Assembly (NCBI GenBank): GCA_015056145.1
Contig: SVGY01000021.1
Location: 1-41,077 of the forward strand
Direction: 5' to 3'
From: Clostridiales bacterium
GTDB taxonomy: Bacteria; Bacillota; Clostridia; Christensenellales; Aristaeellaceae
DNA: 41,077 nucleotides
Shown here: one piece after another, positions 30,656 to 39,396 of the stretch
Layout: every line of letters starts with the position of its first letter
Numbering within the stretch: the first letter of the stretch is position 1
Position numbers and translations under genes: made by a program
Notes under the pieces: generated by a model
Seen by the model: the letters and a program-made list of their open reading frames with translations, nothing else
The model's database searches: none
What the model was told of the DNA's origin: nothing

Positions 30656-30694
30656 TGTTTATGGTACAAGGCTTTTTCAGAGGTGGATGCAGCG

Positions 30695-31444
30695 ATGGAC
30701 AGGAATGAAGTGAAGGTGGCTGTGGCAACGCATAAGCCCTATCACTTTCCCGGGGATGAAGCCTATTTGCCGGTGCATGCCGGTGCGGCGCAAAGCGCTC
30801 CTCTGGAATACCAAAGCGATGCGGAGGGCGAGAATATCTCTCAACGCAATCCTAATTACTGCGAGCTGACGGTTTTGTACTGGGCCTGGAAGAATTTGCC
30901 CTCTGATGCACTGGGACTGGCCCATTACCGCCGGTATCTGGCGCATGATGGTAAACCGCTTACCGCAGCCCGCATGGCGAAGCTTTTGGAACAAACGCCG
31001 GTGCTTCTGCCCAAAAAGCGTCATTACTGGATAGAGACCAACGAGAGCCAGTATGTACATGCCCACGGCGCTGAAAGCCTGAATGCGCTGAAGGAGGTTA
31101 TCTCGGACTGTGCACCGGAATACCTGGATGCCTTCCAGCAGAGCCTTGGGCGCAGAAGCGGCCACCGGTTCAATATGTTCATTATGCGGCGGGAAGTGGC
31201 GGATGCCTACTGCCAGTGGCTTTTTGGCCTGTTGTTTGAACTGCAGCGCCGCATCGGGGGCACTCCGGTGGAAATTCCCCGTTTGTACGGCTTTCTCAGC
31301 GAACGGATGCTGGACTGCTGGCTGGATGTGGGTGGATATGCCTGGCAGGAATTGCCGGTATACGCTACCGAGAAAACCAACTGGATCCGGAAAGGTTTTG
31401 CTTTCCTGAAAAGAAAGTTCTTTTCCGGCACCAGGAAAAGCTGA
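30695..31444 (+). CDS. DUF4422 glycosyltransferase-like capsule protein
   Basis: A 249-residue protein of the DUF4422 family (capsular/exopolysaccharide glycosyltransferase-like). It starts MDRNEVKVAVATHKPY and carries the family motifs NYCELTVLYWAWKN, GLAHYRRYL, HRFNMFIM and LSERMLD. DUF4422 genes usually lie in capsule loci beside galactofuranose genes, as here (glf follows after 37 nt). SD AGAGGTGG is 8 nt before the ATG; 16 further in-frame upstream codons lack an SD. First gene of a ten-gene operon. No membrane helix, so it acts at the cytoplasmic face. Confidence 0.88.
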   Translation: MDRNEVKVAVATHKPYHFPGDEAYLPVHAGAAQSAPLEYQSDAEGENISQRNPNYCELTVLYWAWKNLPSDALGLAHYRRYLAHDGKPLTAARMAKLLEQTPVLLPKKRHYWIETNESQYVHAHGAESLNALKEVISDCAPEYLDAFQQSLGRRSGHRFNMFIMRREVADAYCQWLFGLLFELQRRIGGTPVEIPRLYGFLSERMLDCWLDVGGYAWQELPVYATEKTNWIRKGFAFLKRKFFSGTRKS

Positions 31445-31481
31445 CCGGATGATATGACCCGCATGACCGGGAGGTGCTTGA

Positions 31482-32591
31482 GTGCAATATGATTATCTGA
31501 TTGTGGGGGCGGGGCTCTACGGAGCAGTGTCTGCACGGCAGCTGACCGATTACGGAAAAAAATGCCTTGTGATCGATCGCCGCAGCCACATTGCAGGCAA
31601 CGTTTATACGGAGAAAATCGCAGGCATCGACGTGCACCGCTATGGAGCCCATATTTTTCACACCTCCAACCGGCGTGCATGGGAGTATGTGAATCGTTTC
31701 GCCCGGTTCAATCACTATATAAACAGCCCCTTGGCGGTATATGGCGATGAGGTTTACAATCTGCCCTTCAACATGAACACTTTTTCCAGAATGTGGGGTG
31801 TACGCACTCCCGCCGAGGCCAAGGCGATCATCGAAAGCCAGGTGGCCGGGCTTGGAATCACCGATCCCCAAAACCTGGAGGAACAGGCGCTGTGCCTGGT
31901 GGGCCGGGATGTATACGAAAGGCTGGTCAAGGGCTACACGGAAAAGCAGTGGGGCCGTCCCTGCCGGGAGCTTCCTCCATCCATCATCCGCCGCCTGCCC
32001 TGCCGTTTTGTTTACGACAACAACTACTTTGACGACCCCTATCAGGGCATTCCGGTGGAAGGCTATACCGCCATGGTTCAAAAGATGCTGGAGGGCATCG
32101 AGGTCCGGCTGGGCGTTTCCTGCCGGGAGCTGCTGGCAATGCAGCCCGACTGTGCCAAAAAGGTGATATACACAGGCTGCATCGACGAGTTTTTTGATTA
32201 TCGTCTGGGCGCCCTTCAGTACCGGAGCCTGCGCTTTGAGACCGAGGAGCTGGACTGTGATAATTATCAGGGAAACGCCGTTGTGAACTACACCGCAAAC
32301 GATGTGCCCTATACCCGCATCATAGAGCATAAGCACTTCGCCTTCGGCAGGCAGCCCACGACGGTCATCAGCCGGGAATATCCCGTGGAATGGCATCCCG
32401 GCATGGAGCCCTGCTACCCGGTGAACGATGCGGCAAACGCTGAGCTGTATGCCCGCTACGCAGAACTTGCACGTCTGGAAGCCCCCCATGTACGCTTTGG
32501 CGGCAGGCTGGGTCAATACAGGTATTACGATATGGATAAGGTTATCATCAGCGCATTGGAGGACTGTGACCTTGAAATTATCAACGTTTGA
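31482..32591 (+). CDS. glf: UDP-galactopyranose mutase
   Basis: A 369-residue flavoenzyme interconverting UDP-galactopyranose and UDP-galactofuranose. FAD-binding GxGxxG motif DYLIVGAGLYGAV at the N-terminus, YGAHIFHTSNRR with the flavin-contacting histidine, KGYTEKQWGRPCREL, and the C-terminal GGRLGQYRYYDMDKVI, all hallmarks of Glf. Length is normal. It starts with GTG behind GGGAGG and 7 nt. It implies galactofuranose residues in the polymer made by this locus. Its end overlaps the LicD gene start by about 20 nt. Confidence 0.97.
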   Translation: MQYDYLIVGAGLYGAVSARQLTDYGKKCLVIDRRSHIAGNVYTEKIAGIDVHRYGAHIFHTSNRRAWEYVNRFARFNHYINSPLAVYGDEVYNLPFNMNTFSRMWGVRTPAEAKAIIESQVAGLGITDPQNLEEQALCLVGRDVYERLVKGYTEKQWGRPCRELPPSIIRRLPCRFVYDNNYFDDPYQGIPVEGYTAMVQKMLEGIEVRLGVSCRELLAMQPDCAKKVIYTGCIDEFFDYRLGALQYRSLRFETEELDCDNYQGNAVVNYTANDVPYTRIIEHKHFAFGRQPTTVISREYPVEWHPGMEPCYPVNDAANAELYARYAELARLEAPHVRFGGRLGQYRYYDMDKVIISALEDCDLEIINV

Positions 32592-33495
32592 TCTGTTCAA
32601 GCACGTTACGGGGGAAGAATGCATCGAACTGGATGATCGGCAGCTTGAGCAGCTTCAGCGCCTGCTGAAGGAGATCCTCTGCGATGTGGTGGATGTATGC
32701 GAGTCAAACAACATCGCCTATTCCCTGGGGGGAGGTTCTGCCCTTGGCGCAGTGCGGCATCAGGGCTTTATCCCCTGGGATGATGACATTGATTTGAACA
32801 TGCCCCGGGCGGATTATGAGCGGTTTCTTGAGGCCTTTGCACGGGAGAAGGGGGATCAATACTGGATCCATACCCCTGAGACCACGGATAATTACGGATT
32901 GCTGCATACCCGCCTGCGCAGAAAGGGTACCAGCGTCCGAACCAAAGAGGATTTTTATACCGATGAATGCGGCGCAATGGCAGATGTGTTCGTAGTTGAA
33001 AACTGCTATGACAACGCCGTTTTGCGCACACTTCACGGCATTGCCTGCATGGCTCTGGGCCTGGGGCTTTCCTGCAGGAAGTTTTTCAGGGACAGAAGGC
33101 AGCTGATGGCGTTGGTGAAGGATATCCCCAAAGCCCGCCGGATATGCCGGCTGAAGATAGCGCTGGGCTTTTTTACCGCCGTTTTTTCCATCAACTGGTG
33201 GACCCGGCTGGCAAACCGCTGCTATTCTGCCTGTAAAAACAACCAGAGCCAAAGGGTGGTTATCCCCTCCGGGCGCAAACACTTTTTTGGCGAGATTTAT
33301 CAGCGCAGTGCAGTGTGCCAGTATCAGAAGCTGCCCTTTGAGGGCTACAGCCTGAACTGCGTCCGGGATACGGATGCCTATCTTGGCAGATTATATGGAG
33401 ATTATTTGTCGCCTCCTCCGGAAACCGAACGGGAAAAGCATGTGTACTTCCCTCCGTTTTCCTTGGGTGGGTTTTCAGAGAGTGAAAAGGAGTGA
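32572..33495 (+). CDS. LicD-family phosphotransferase
   Basis: A protein of about 307 residues with the LicD signature: YSLGGGSALGAVRHQGFIPWDDDIDL near residue 55, followed by M-P-R-x-DYERF. LicD proteins transfer phosphocholine or phospho-polyol/phosphosugar groups from CDP-activated donors to glycans; the catalytic DDDID acids are intact. A hydrophobic stretch near 180-200 may touch the membrane. Start uncertain: TTG 32572 is spaced 9 nt from GGAGG, GTG 32566 only 3 nt. Either overlaps glf. Next to CDP-polyol synthesis and polymerase genes, a phospho-polyol donor is more likely than choline, since no lic choline genes are seen. Confidence 0.88.
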   Translation: MKLSTFDLFKHVTGEECIELDDRQLEQLQRLLKEILCDVVDVCESNNIAYSLGGGSALGAVRHQGFIPWDDDIDLNMPRADYERFLEAFAREKGDQYWIHTPETTDNYGLLHTRLRRKGTSVRTKEDFYTDECGAMADVFVVENCYDNAVLRTLHGIACMALGLGLSCRKFFRDRRQLMALVKDIPKARRICRLKIALGFFTAVFSINWWTRLANRCYSACKNNQSQRVVIPSGRKHFFGEIYQRSAVCQYQKLPFEGYSLNCVRDTDAYLGRLYGDYLSPPPETEREKHVYFPPFSLGGFSESEKE

Positions 33496-33501
33496 AAATT
33501 G

Positions 33502-34224
33502 GTGAATGTTGCATTGATTTTTGCAGGCGGAACAGGTCAGCGAATGAATTCCGGCACCACTCCAAAGCAGTTTTTGGAGCTGCATGGCAAACCCATTCTG
33601 ATCTATACCCTTGAGCATTTTCAGGATCATGAGGATATCGACGGCATTGTGGTGGTGTGCCTGGAAAGCTGGAATGACCGGCTGCGGAAACTGATCAAGA
33701 AATTTGATATTTCCAAGGTAAAGGCCATTGTTCCCGGCGGCGCAAGCGGCCAGGAATCCATCTTCAACGGCCTTGAGGCGATCCATGAGCTGTATCCTCA
33801 GGAGGATACCGTGGTTCTGGTGCACGATGGAGTCCGTCCACTGATTGAAGCAGAAACCATCACCGACGCCATTGCATGTGTACGGAAAAATGGCAATGCC
33901 ATCACCGTCACCCCCGCTATTGAGACCATCACCATCGATAATCAGGGAGATTGCGTTGGCACCATCGTCAACCGCAGCCGCTGCAAGATGGCCCGTGCGC
34001 CGCAGTGCTTCCTGATGAAGGATCTTTATGCCGCTCATCTGAAGGCCAGGGAAGAAGGTAATACCGATTTTATTGATTCCGCCAGCATGATGCAGCATTA
34101 TGGCCATGTACTGTACTGCGTGGATGGCCCTGCCTTCAATATCAAGATTACCACTCCTACTGACTTCTATATTTTCCGGGCCATTGCGGATGCCAAGGAA
34201 GATTCGCAGATTTTCGGTCTGTAA
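33502..34224 (+). CDS. IspD/TarI-like cytidylyltransferase
   Basis: A protein of about 240 residues with the nucleotidyltransferase N-terminus ALIFAGGTGQRM, PKQFLELHGKP, the VLVHDGVRPLI segment and the C-terminal NIKITTPTDFYIFRA typical of the TarI/Bcs1/Abp1 branch rather than housekeeping IspD. It would couple CTP to a sugar or polyol phosphate such as ribitol-5-P, arabinitol/ribulose-5-P or fructose-6-P. It starts with GTG 33502 (or TTG 33499) behind AGGAG. The adjacent SDR gene, instead of TarJ, points to a CDP-sugar reductase route. Housekeeping IspD cannot be excluded, but context is against it. Confidence 0.82.
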   Translation: MNVALIFAGGTGQRMNSGTTPKQFLELHGKPILIYTLEHFQDHEDIDGIVVVCLESWNDRLRKLIKKFDISKVKAIVPGGASGQESIFNGLEAIHELYPQEDTVVLVHDGVRPLIEAETITDAIACVRKNGNAITVTPAIETITIDNQGDCVGTIVNRSRCKMARAPQCFLMKDLYAAHLKAREEGNTDFIDSASMMQHYGHVLYCVDGPAFNIKITTPTDFYIFRAIADAKEDSQIFGL

Positions 34225-34245
34225 TGTAAAGGACGTGCTTTGAAC

Positions 34246-35289
34246 ATGTGGAAGGAATCACCCGTATATTTGGAGGATCTGTCCGGCATCGTGGCAGACA
34301 GCAACATTCCCTGGGAAAAACTGTCCGGCAAGACCGTGCTGGTAACCGGCGCCACGGGGCTTATCGGGGCTACGGTGGTAAATGCGCTGCTGTACTATGG
34401 CAAGGTGCGGGTTTTGGCCCTGGTGCGCAATCTGGATAAGGCCCGGAGCAAATTTGCTGCTCAGCTGGCAGAGTGCGGCGACCGTCTGGCTTTTGTGGTG
34501 GGGGATGTGTGCAGCCCGCTGGCCATTGATGAAACTGTGGATTACATTGTGCACGGCGCCAGCCAGACCGCCAGCAAAGCCTTTGTGGAACAGCCCGTGG
34601 AAACCATCGACACCGCAGTAAACGGTACCCGCAATGTGCTGGAGCTGGCCAGAAAAAAGCAGGTTCAGGCTTTCGTTTACCTCTCCAGCATGGAGCTTTA
34701 CGGCTATCCGGAAAAGGGTCACGTTGTAACCGAAAACGAAGTGGCAGGTTTTGATACCACCGTTGTGCGCAACTCCTATCCCATCGGCAAGCAGATTTGC
34801 GAAGCGCTGTGCAGCGCTTACGATCAAGAATACGGCGTGCCGGTAATGATCCTCCGCCTTACCCAGACTTTCGGCCCTGGCGTGGAATATACCGACCAGC
34901 GCATTTTCGGCGAGTTTATCCGCTGCGCAAGGGAAAAGCGGGATATCGTCCTGAAAACCAAAGGCGAGACGGAACGCTGCTATCTTTACACCGCTGATGC
35001 GGTACGGGCCATTCTTACTGTTATGCTCAAAGGGGAACGCAGGCAGGCTTATACCGCTGCAAATGCGGCCACCTATTGCTCCATCGCCCAGATGGCGGAG
35101 ATGATCTGCCGGGAACTGGCTCAGGGCGAAATCTCCGTTCGCTACGAATTGGCTGATGTGCAGAAGCTTGGCTATGCCAACACGCTGTATATGAACCTGG
35201 ATACCACAAAGCTGCAGGCGCTGGGCTGGAAGGCTCAGGTGGATCTGCTTCAGACATACAAACGAACGCTGGAGTCCATGATTTACTGA
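34246..35289 (+). CDS. NAD-dependent epimerase/dehydratase-like SDR
   Basis: An extended SDR of about 347 residues with cofactor motif VTGATGLIGATVV, the active-site serine region YLSSMELYG, the YxxxK pair NSYPIGKQ and an RxxxxxGP-type segment (LTQTFGPGVEY). It follows the cytidylyltransferase by about 20 nt. Comparable nucleotidyltransferase/SDR pairs (Abp1-Abp2 and Mnp1-Mnp2 of Streptococcus pneumoniae) make CDP-arabinitol or CDP-mannitol, so reduction of a CDP-ketose is my preferred role; sugar epimerisation is the alternative. ATG 34246 has AAGGA 12 nt upstream; TTG 34240 has better spacing and could be the true start. Confidence 0.82.
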   Translation: MWKESPVYLEDLSGIVADSNIPWEKLSGKTVLVTGATGLIGATVVNALLYYGKVRVLALVRNLDKARSKFAAQLAECGDRLAFVVGDVCSPLAIDETVDYIVHGASQTASKAFVEQPVETIDTAVNGTRNVLELARKKQVQAFVYLSSMELYGYPEKGHVVTENEVAGFDTTVVRNSYPIGKQICEALCSAYDQEYGVPVMILRLTQTFGPGVEYTDQRIFGEFIRCAREKRDIVLKTKGETERCYLYTADAVRAILTVMLKGERRQAYTAANAATYCSIAQMAEMICRELAQGEISVRYELADVQKLGYANTLYMNLDTTKLQALGWKAQVDLLQTYKRTLESMIY

Positions 35290-35304
35290 AGGAGGCCGCC
35301 GAAG

Positions 35305-36582
35305 GTGCTTGCTAAACTGAAAAAGAAACTGGGCAATACCGTTCCATATCTGGTGGAAGGCATTTTTTTCAAAAAGCTGTGGAGCCTGATCAAGCATTGC
35401 TTTACCACGCTGCGCAAAAAGCTGGATGGTTTTCTTGCGGGGCTTGCCCGCAGGAGTCTTTCCAAAAAAACCGAGATCAACCCGAAAAAAATCCTTTTTA
35501 CGACCTTTCAGGGGGATTATACCTGCAACCTGAAATATATTACCGAAGAGTTGCTGCGCCAGCAGGTGGACTGCGAGATCGTCTGGGCAGTGAGGGAGAG
35601 CAGCTTCCGCAGCCCCCATCTGTTTCCTGCCGGGGTAAAGCTTGTGCAGAAGGGAAAATATGAATATTTCCGGGAATGGTGCAGCGCAAAGGTGATCGTC
35701 GTCAATTCCGTGGAAACCTTTGCCAGCTATATGCCAAAAAAACAAGGGCAATTCCTGCTCCAGACCTGGCATGGCTCGCTGGGCATAAAGCGTTTTGGCA
35801 AGGATAAATTCTGGACTTTGCTCAACGCTGCAAAGAAAATGGCCCCCCTCACCGATGCCATCGTTTCCAACAGCAGCTTTGAGGATGCAGTGTACAAGGA
35901 TACCTTCTGGGATAAAACGCCCATCTGGCAGTTTGGCCACCCTAGAAACGATATCCTGATTCCTACCGATGGCAACGCCGGGCTGAGAGAACGCCTTGCC
36001 AAAAAGGTAAGGGAAGAATACGGCATTGGGGAGGATGAAAAGGTGGTGCTGTATGCGCCCACGTTCCGCAACGCCTGCAATGTGGACTGCTATTCCATCG
36101 ACCCCCGCATGCTGACCGAAGCCTTTGAAAAGAAAGACGGTTGCCGCTGGCGGCTGATGATCCGCCTGCATCCCACGGTTAGAAAAATGAGCAGAAGCAT
36201 GCCCCTCTTGCGTGACAGGAACGTGATCGACGCTACACTTTATCCGGATATTCAGGAATTGATGCTTGTGGCAGATGCGTTTATCACGGATTATTCCAGC
36301 TGCATTTTCGACTTCGTGCTCAGCCGCAGGCCGGGCTTCATTTTTGCCACCGATATCGAACTGTATAACAACGAGCGGGGTTTTTACTACCGCCTGGAGG
36401 ATACGCCCTTCCCCGTTGCCACAAACAACCAGGAGCTGCTGGCGAATGTGGAGGCCTTCGATGAACGGGCCTACCTTGACCGTGTTGAGGAATTCCTGAA
36501 GGAAAAAGGCTGCGTGGAGGATGGCTGCGCCAGCGCCCGTGTTGTGGAAAAAATCGCTGAGATCATGGAAAATAAAGACTGA
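35305..36582 (+). CDS. CDP-glycerol/ribitol glycerophosphotransferase family protein (TagB/TarF-like)
   Basis: A 425-residue single-domain member of the CDP-glycerol glycerophosphotransferase family. Signature regions are LLQTWHGSLGIKRFG, FGHPRNDIL, VLYAPTFRN, RLHPTVRK and TDYSSCIFDF. These GT-B enzymes add glycerol-phosphate or ribitol-phosphate from CDP donors to wall teichoic acid or capsule acceptors at the membrane. About 300 residues shorter than TagF, comparable with TagB/TarF, so it may be a primase or a short polymerase. It starts with GTG behind GAAGGAGG and 9 nt. Fits the CDP-alditol supplied by the two preceding genes. Confidence 0.92.
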   Translation: MLAKLKKKLGNTVPYLVEGIFFKKLWSLIKHCFTTLRKKLDGFLAGLARRSLSKKTEINPKKILFTTFQGDYTCNLKYITEELLRQQVDCEIVWAVRESSFRSPHLFPAGVKLVQKGKYEYFREWCSAKVIVVNSVETFASYMPKKQGQFLLQTWHGSLGIKRFGKDKFWTLLNAAKKMAPLTDAIVSNSSFEDAVYKDTFWDKTPIWQFGHPRNDILIPTDGNAGLRERLAKKVREEYGIGEDEKVVLYAPTFRNACNVDCYSIDPRMLTEAFEKKDGCRWRLMIRLHPTVRKMSRSMPLLRDRNVIDATLYPDIQELMLVADAFITDYSSCIFDFVLSRRPGFIFATDIELYNNERGFYYRLEDTPFPVATNNQELLANVEAFDERAYLDRVEEFLKEKGCVEDGCASARVVEKIAEIMENKD

Positions 36583-36598
36583 AAGGGAGGTGCTGCAG

Positions 36599-37675
36599 GT
36601 GAAAAGAAATGGTAAAATTGAACTGATGAGATTTCTGTTCAGCATGGCAGTGATGATTTTTCACAGCTATTATTTTGCTGCGGACGGAGCTTGGTCTCTG
36701 TTCAAGCGGGGCGCATTGGGTGTGGAGTTCTTTTTTATCGTCTCCGGATACCTTATGGCACGCTCTGCCGCAAAACGGGCAAAGGAACCCTGTGCTGATC
36801 TTGGCAAGGAAACCACCGCATTCATCGGTCACAAAATATCAAGCCTGATGCCCAATTTTATTGTGGCGTGGGTTCTGGGCCTTTTTGTGATGTTTTTCCG
36901 TGCAGGAGATTATACCTTCGGCGCTTTTCTGAACCGTGCCATAGAAGGCGTGTGGGAACTGCTGTTTTTGGTTATGGCTGGCTTTGGCAAGGTTCGGGTC
37001 AATGTGGACTGGTATATTTCCGCAATGCTTTTGGCCATGCTGTTCCTTTACCCGCTTATGAGGAAAAACTTTTCTGTTTTTTCCCGCATCGTTGCACCGA
37101 TCGTGGCAGCCTTTGTTCTGGGCTTCTTCTATTTCACCTCCCTTACGCCCACCAACGTAATGCAGTACTATACGGTGATCTATAAGGGTATGCTCCGGGC
37201 TGTGGCGGAACTGTGCCTGGGTGTTGCGTTGTATCCCTGCATCGAGAAGCTGAAAGGCGTATCCCTCACCAAACACGGCAGGAGGCTGGTGACTGCCGCA
37301 GAGCTTTCCTGCTGGCTCATCGTTTTTGGGTATATGGCCTTTCACCAGACCAAAACCTATGATTTTTTCATCATGATCTTTATCACTGGTGGAATCGTTC
37401 TGGCATTCAGCCATCAGGGTGCATTTGCGGGCTGGTTTGACAAGCCGGTTTTTGCCTGGCTGGGTGAGTTCAGCCTGTCGCTTTATCTTGGGCATTCCTA
37501 TTGGAGCCACTTTATCGAAAAGTATTTCTCCCATATTGACTACTGGACGCTGCTGATCCCGTACATTTGTGTTTCCCTTTTGTCGGGCCTGCTGGTGTAC
37601 TATGTGTCCAAGGGCATAAAAAAGGTTTCGCCCAAGGTGCTTGCTTATCTGAAACAAAAACTGGTTGCTCAGTAA
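36599..37675 (+). CDS. Acyltransferase-3 family membrane protein
   Basis: A 358-residue protein with about ten membrane helices and the acyltransferase-3 layout: KIELMRFLFSMAVMIFHSYYF with the catalytic histidine near residue 24, GVEFFFIVSGYLMA, and the C-terminal GEFSLSLYLGHSY. It probably O-acetylates sugars or polyols of the polymer while it is assembled. No SGNH domain is fused, unlike OatA. The GTG start is preceded by GGGAGG and 8 nt; the longer in-frame ORF from 36521 overlaps the previous gene without an SD. Confidence 0.9.
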   Translation: MKRNGKIELMRFLFSMAVMIFHSYYFAADGAWSLFKRGALGVEFFFIVSGYLMARSAAKRAKEPCADLGKETTAFIGHKISSLMPNFIVAWVLGLFVMFFRAGDYTFGAFLNRAIEGVWELLFLVMAGFGKVRVNVDWYISAMLLAMLFLYPLMRKNFSVFSRIVAPIVAAFVLGFFYFTSLTPTNVMQYYTVIYKGMLRAVAELCLGVALYPCIEKLKGVSLTKHGRRLVTAAELSCWLIVFGYMAFHQTKTYDFFIMIFITGGIVLAFSHQGAFAGWFDKPVFAWLGEFSLSLYLGHSYWSHFIEKYFSHIDYWTLLIPYICVSLLSGLLVYYVSKGIKKVSPKVLAYLKQKLVAQ

Positions 37676-37710
37676 ACCGGAGCTGAGGGAATGGAAAGTG
37701 GGGTGTTGAC

Positions 37711-38490
37711 GTGTTCAGTAAAATGATACACTCTGCCAGGAAGCATTGGTTTTTATTTCAAGAACTGGTAAAACGTGACTTCAAGCAAAAATACAAAAGA
37801 ACCGTTTTGGGAATGTGGTGGAGCGTATTGTCGCCACTGCTTCACCTTTTGGTGCTCAAACTTGTTTTTACCAGCTTTTTCGGAAGAGACAGCGAGTATT
37901 ACACCACCTATCTTTTTGCGGGTACGCTTTTGTTTACGTTTTTCAAGGAAGCTACCAATCAGGGCATGTCCACTTTGGTCAGCAATGCCAGCATCATCAG
38001 CAAGATCAATCTGCCCAAGTATCTTTTGCTTCTTTCAAAGAACGTATCTGCCATTATCAATTTCGGTCTGACTCTGATTTTGTTCTTCATCTTTGCAGCG
38101 CTGGACGGCGTGCCCTTTACATGGAAGTTTTTCAGCCTGATTTACCCCATCCTCTGCCTGATACTGATCAACCTGGGCATAGGCTTTATTCTGTCGGCAA
38201 TGTATGTGTATTTCCGGGATACGAAGTATCTCTACGATATCTTCACGCTGCTTTTGCACTATGTGTCCGCCATTTTTTACCAGGTGGACCGCTATCCGCC
38301 GCAAATGCAGAAGCTGTTTCTGATTAACCCAATCTATGGCTGCATCAATTATTTCCGCATGGTCACCATCGGCGGTACAATCCCCTCCTTTGGGTATCAC
38401 CTGTACTTGTTTGGCTATGCTGCGGTTCTGATGGGGATTGGCTGCTGGATTTACAAAAAGAATAATCACACCTTCATATATTATCTGTAA
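37711..38490 (+). CDS. ABC-2 polysaccharide exporter permease (TagG/Wzm-like)
   Basis: A 259-residue, six-helix ABC-2 permease. The N-terminus ELVKRDFKQKYKRTVLGMWWSVLSPL is the classic TagG/Wzm/KpsM signature. Together with the next gene it forms a channel exporting lipid-linked polymer. GTG start with GTGGGG upstream. Located near the end of the operon, after the assembly enzymes. Confidence 0.93.
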   Translation: MFSKMIHSARKHWFLFQELVKRDFKQKYKRTVLGMWWSVLSPLLHLLVLKLVFTSFFGRDSEYYTTYLFAGTLLFTFFKEATNQGMSTLVSNASIISKINLPKYLLLLSKNVSAIINFGLTLILFFIFAALDGVPFTWKFFSLIYPILCLILINLGIGFILSAMYVYFRDTKYLYDIFTLLLHYVSAIFYQVDRYPPQMQKLFLINPIYGCINYFRMVTIGGTIPSFGYHLYLFGYAAVLMGIGCWIYKKNNHTFIYYL

Positions 38491-38504
38491 TCCGGAGGAA
38501 GGAT

Positions 38505-39314
38505 ATGGCTATTATCAAAGCACAAGGCGTTTCCATCCGCTATATTACGGGTGATTTTCGCAACATCGGCCTGAAGGAATATATCGTGCGCCGTCTGAAG
38601 AAAAATTACCGGGTGGAGGAGTTCTGGGCTGACAGGGACGTCACCTTTGAGCTGGAGAGGGGCGATATGCTCGGCATTATCGGCACCAACGGCGCAGGCA
38701 AGTCTACGCTGCTGAAGGCTGTCAGCGGGATCATGATCCCCACGGAGGGTACCATCGAGACCAACGGCACCATCGCTGCGCTGCTGGAGCTGACCAGCGG
38801 TTTTGACGGCGATCTTACCGTGCGGGAAAACACATATCTCCGGGGGGCGCTGCTTGGCTATACCCGCAGGTTCATGGAGGAAATGTACGACGAGATCATT
38901 GCTTTTGCGGAACTGCAGGAGTTTCAGGACCGGCCCTTCAAGCAGCTTTCCAGCGGCATGAAAAGCCGCCTGGCTTTTTCCATCGCCTGCCTGGTCAACC
39001 CGGATATTCTGATTTTGGATGAAGTTCTTTCAGTGGGCGACGGTTCCTTCAAGAAAAAAAGCGGAGACAAAATGCGGCAGATTCTTCAGAGCGGCGTAAC
39101 GGGTATCCTGGTATCGCATTCCATTACGCAGGTCAGGGAAATGTGCAACAAGATTCTCTGGCTGGATCATGGAAAACAGATCGCTTTTGGCGATGACGTG
39201 AAGATGCTGTGCGACGCCTACGAGCAGTTCCTTTCAACGAAAAAGCTTCCCAAAAACCAGCAGGAAGTGCTGGAAGCCGCATCCGAATGGCAGAAGAAAA
39301 AGGAAAAGAAGTAA
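38505..39314 (+). CDS. ABC polysaccharide exporter ATPase (TagH/Wzt-like)
   Basis: A 269-residue ATPase with Walker A GTNGAGKST, the signature LSSGMKSRL, Walker B DILILDEVLSVGD and the polysaccharide-exporter subfamily segment ITGDFRNIGLKEYIVRRLKK. It lacks the carbohydrate-binding C-terminal domain of large Wzt proteins, ending in a short basic helix, so substrate recognition must lie elsewhere. GGAGGA is 6 nt before the ATG, 14 nt after the permease gene. Confidence 0.94.
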   Translation: MAIIKAQGVSIRYITGDFRNIGLKEYIVRRLKKNYRVEEFWADRDVTFELERGDMLGIIGTNGAGKSTLLKAVSGIMIPTEGTIETNGTIAALLELTSGFDGDLTVRENTYLRGALLGYTRRFMEEMYDEIIAFAELQEFQDRPFKQLSSGMKSRLAFSIACLVNPDILILDEVLSVGDGSFKKKSGDKMRQILQSGVTGILVSHSITQVREMCNKILWLDHGKQIAFGDDVKMLCDAYEQFLSTKKLPKNQQEVLEAASEWQKKKEKK

Positions 39315-39320
39315 AGTCAT

Positions 39321-39349
39321 TTGTGGCATAGGACGGCATGTGGTATACT
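39321..39349 (+). promoter_or_regulatory. Internal promoter before the ligase/polymerase gene
   Basis: TTGTGG (39321-39326), 17-nt spacer, TATACT (39344-39349) with extended -10 TG. Allows separate expression of the last gene. Confidence 0.55.
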
Positions 39350-39396
39350 TCTCGGGACCAACCCCGGTATTTTGATGGCTGCACGGGAGGATTGAC

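Noticed and set aside
34258..36645. A 795-codon minus-strand open frame opposite the SDR and glycerophosphotransferase genes; similar long frames opposite spoVA, GH2, dehydrogenase and thrC genes
   Set aside because: They are antisense shadows of clearly recognised genes, have no SD or family resemblance, and arise from codon bias in GC-rich genes.
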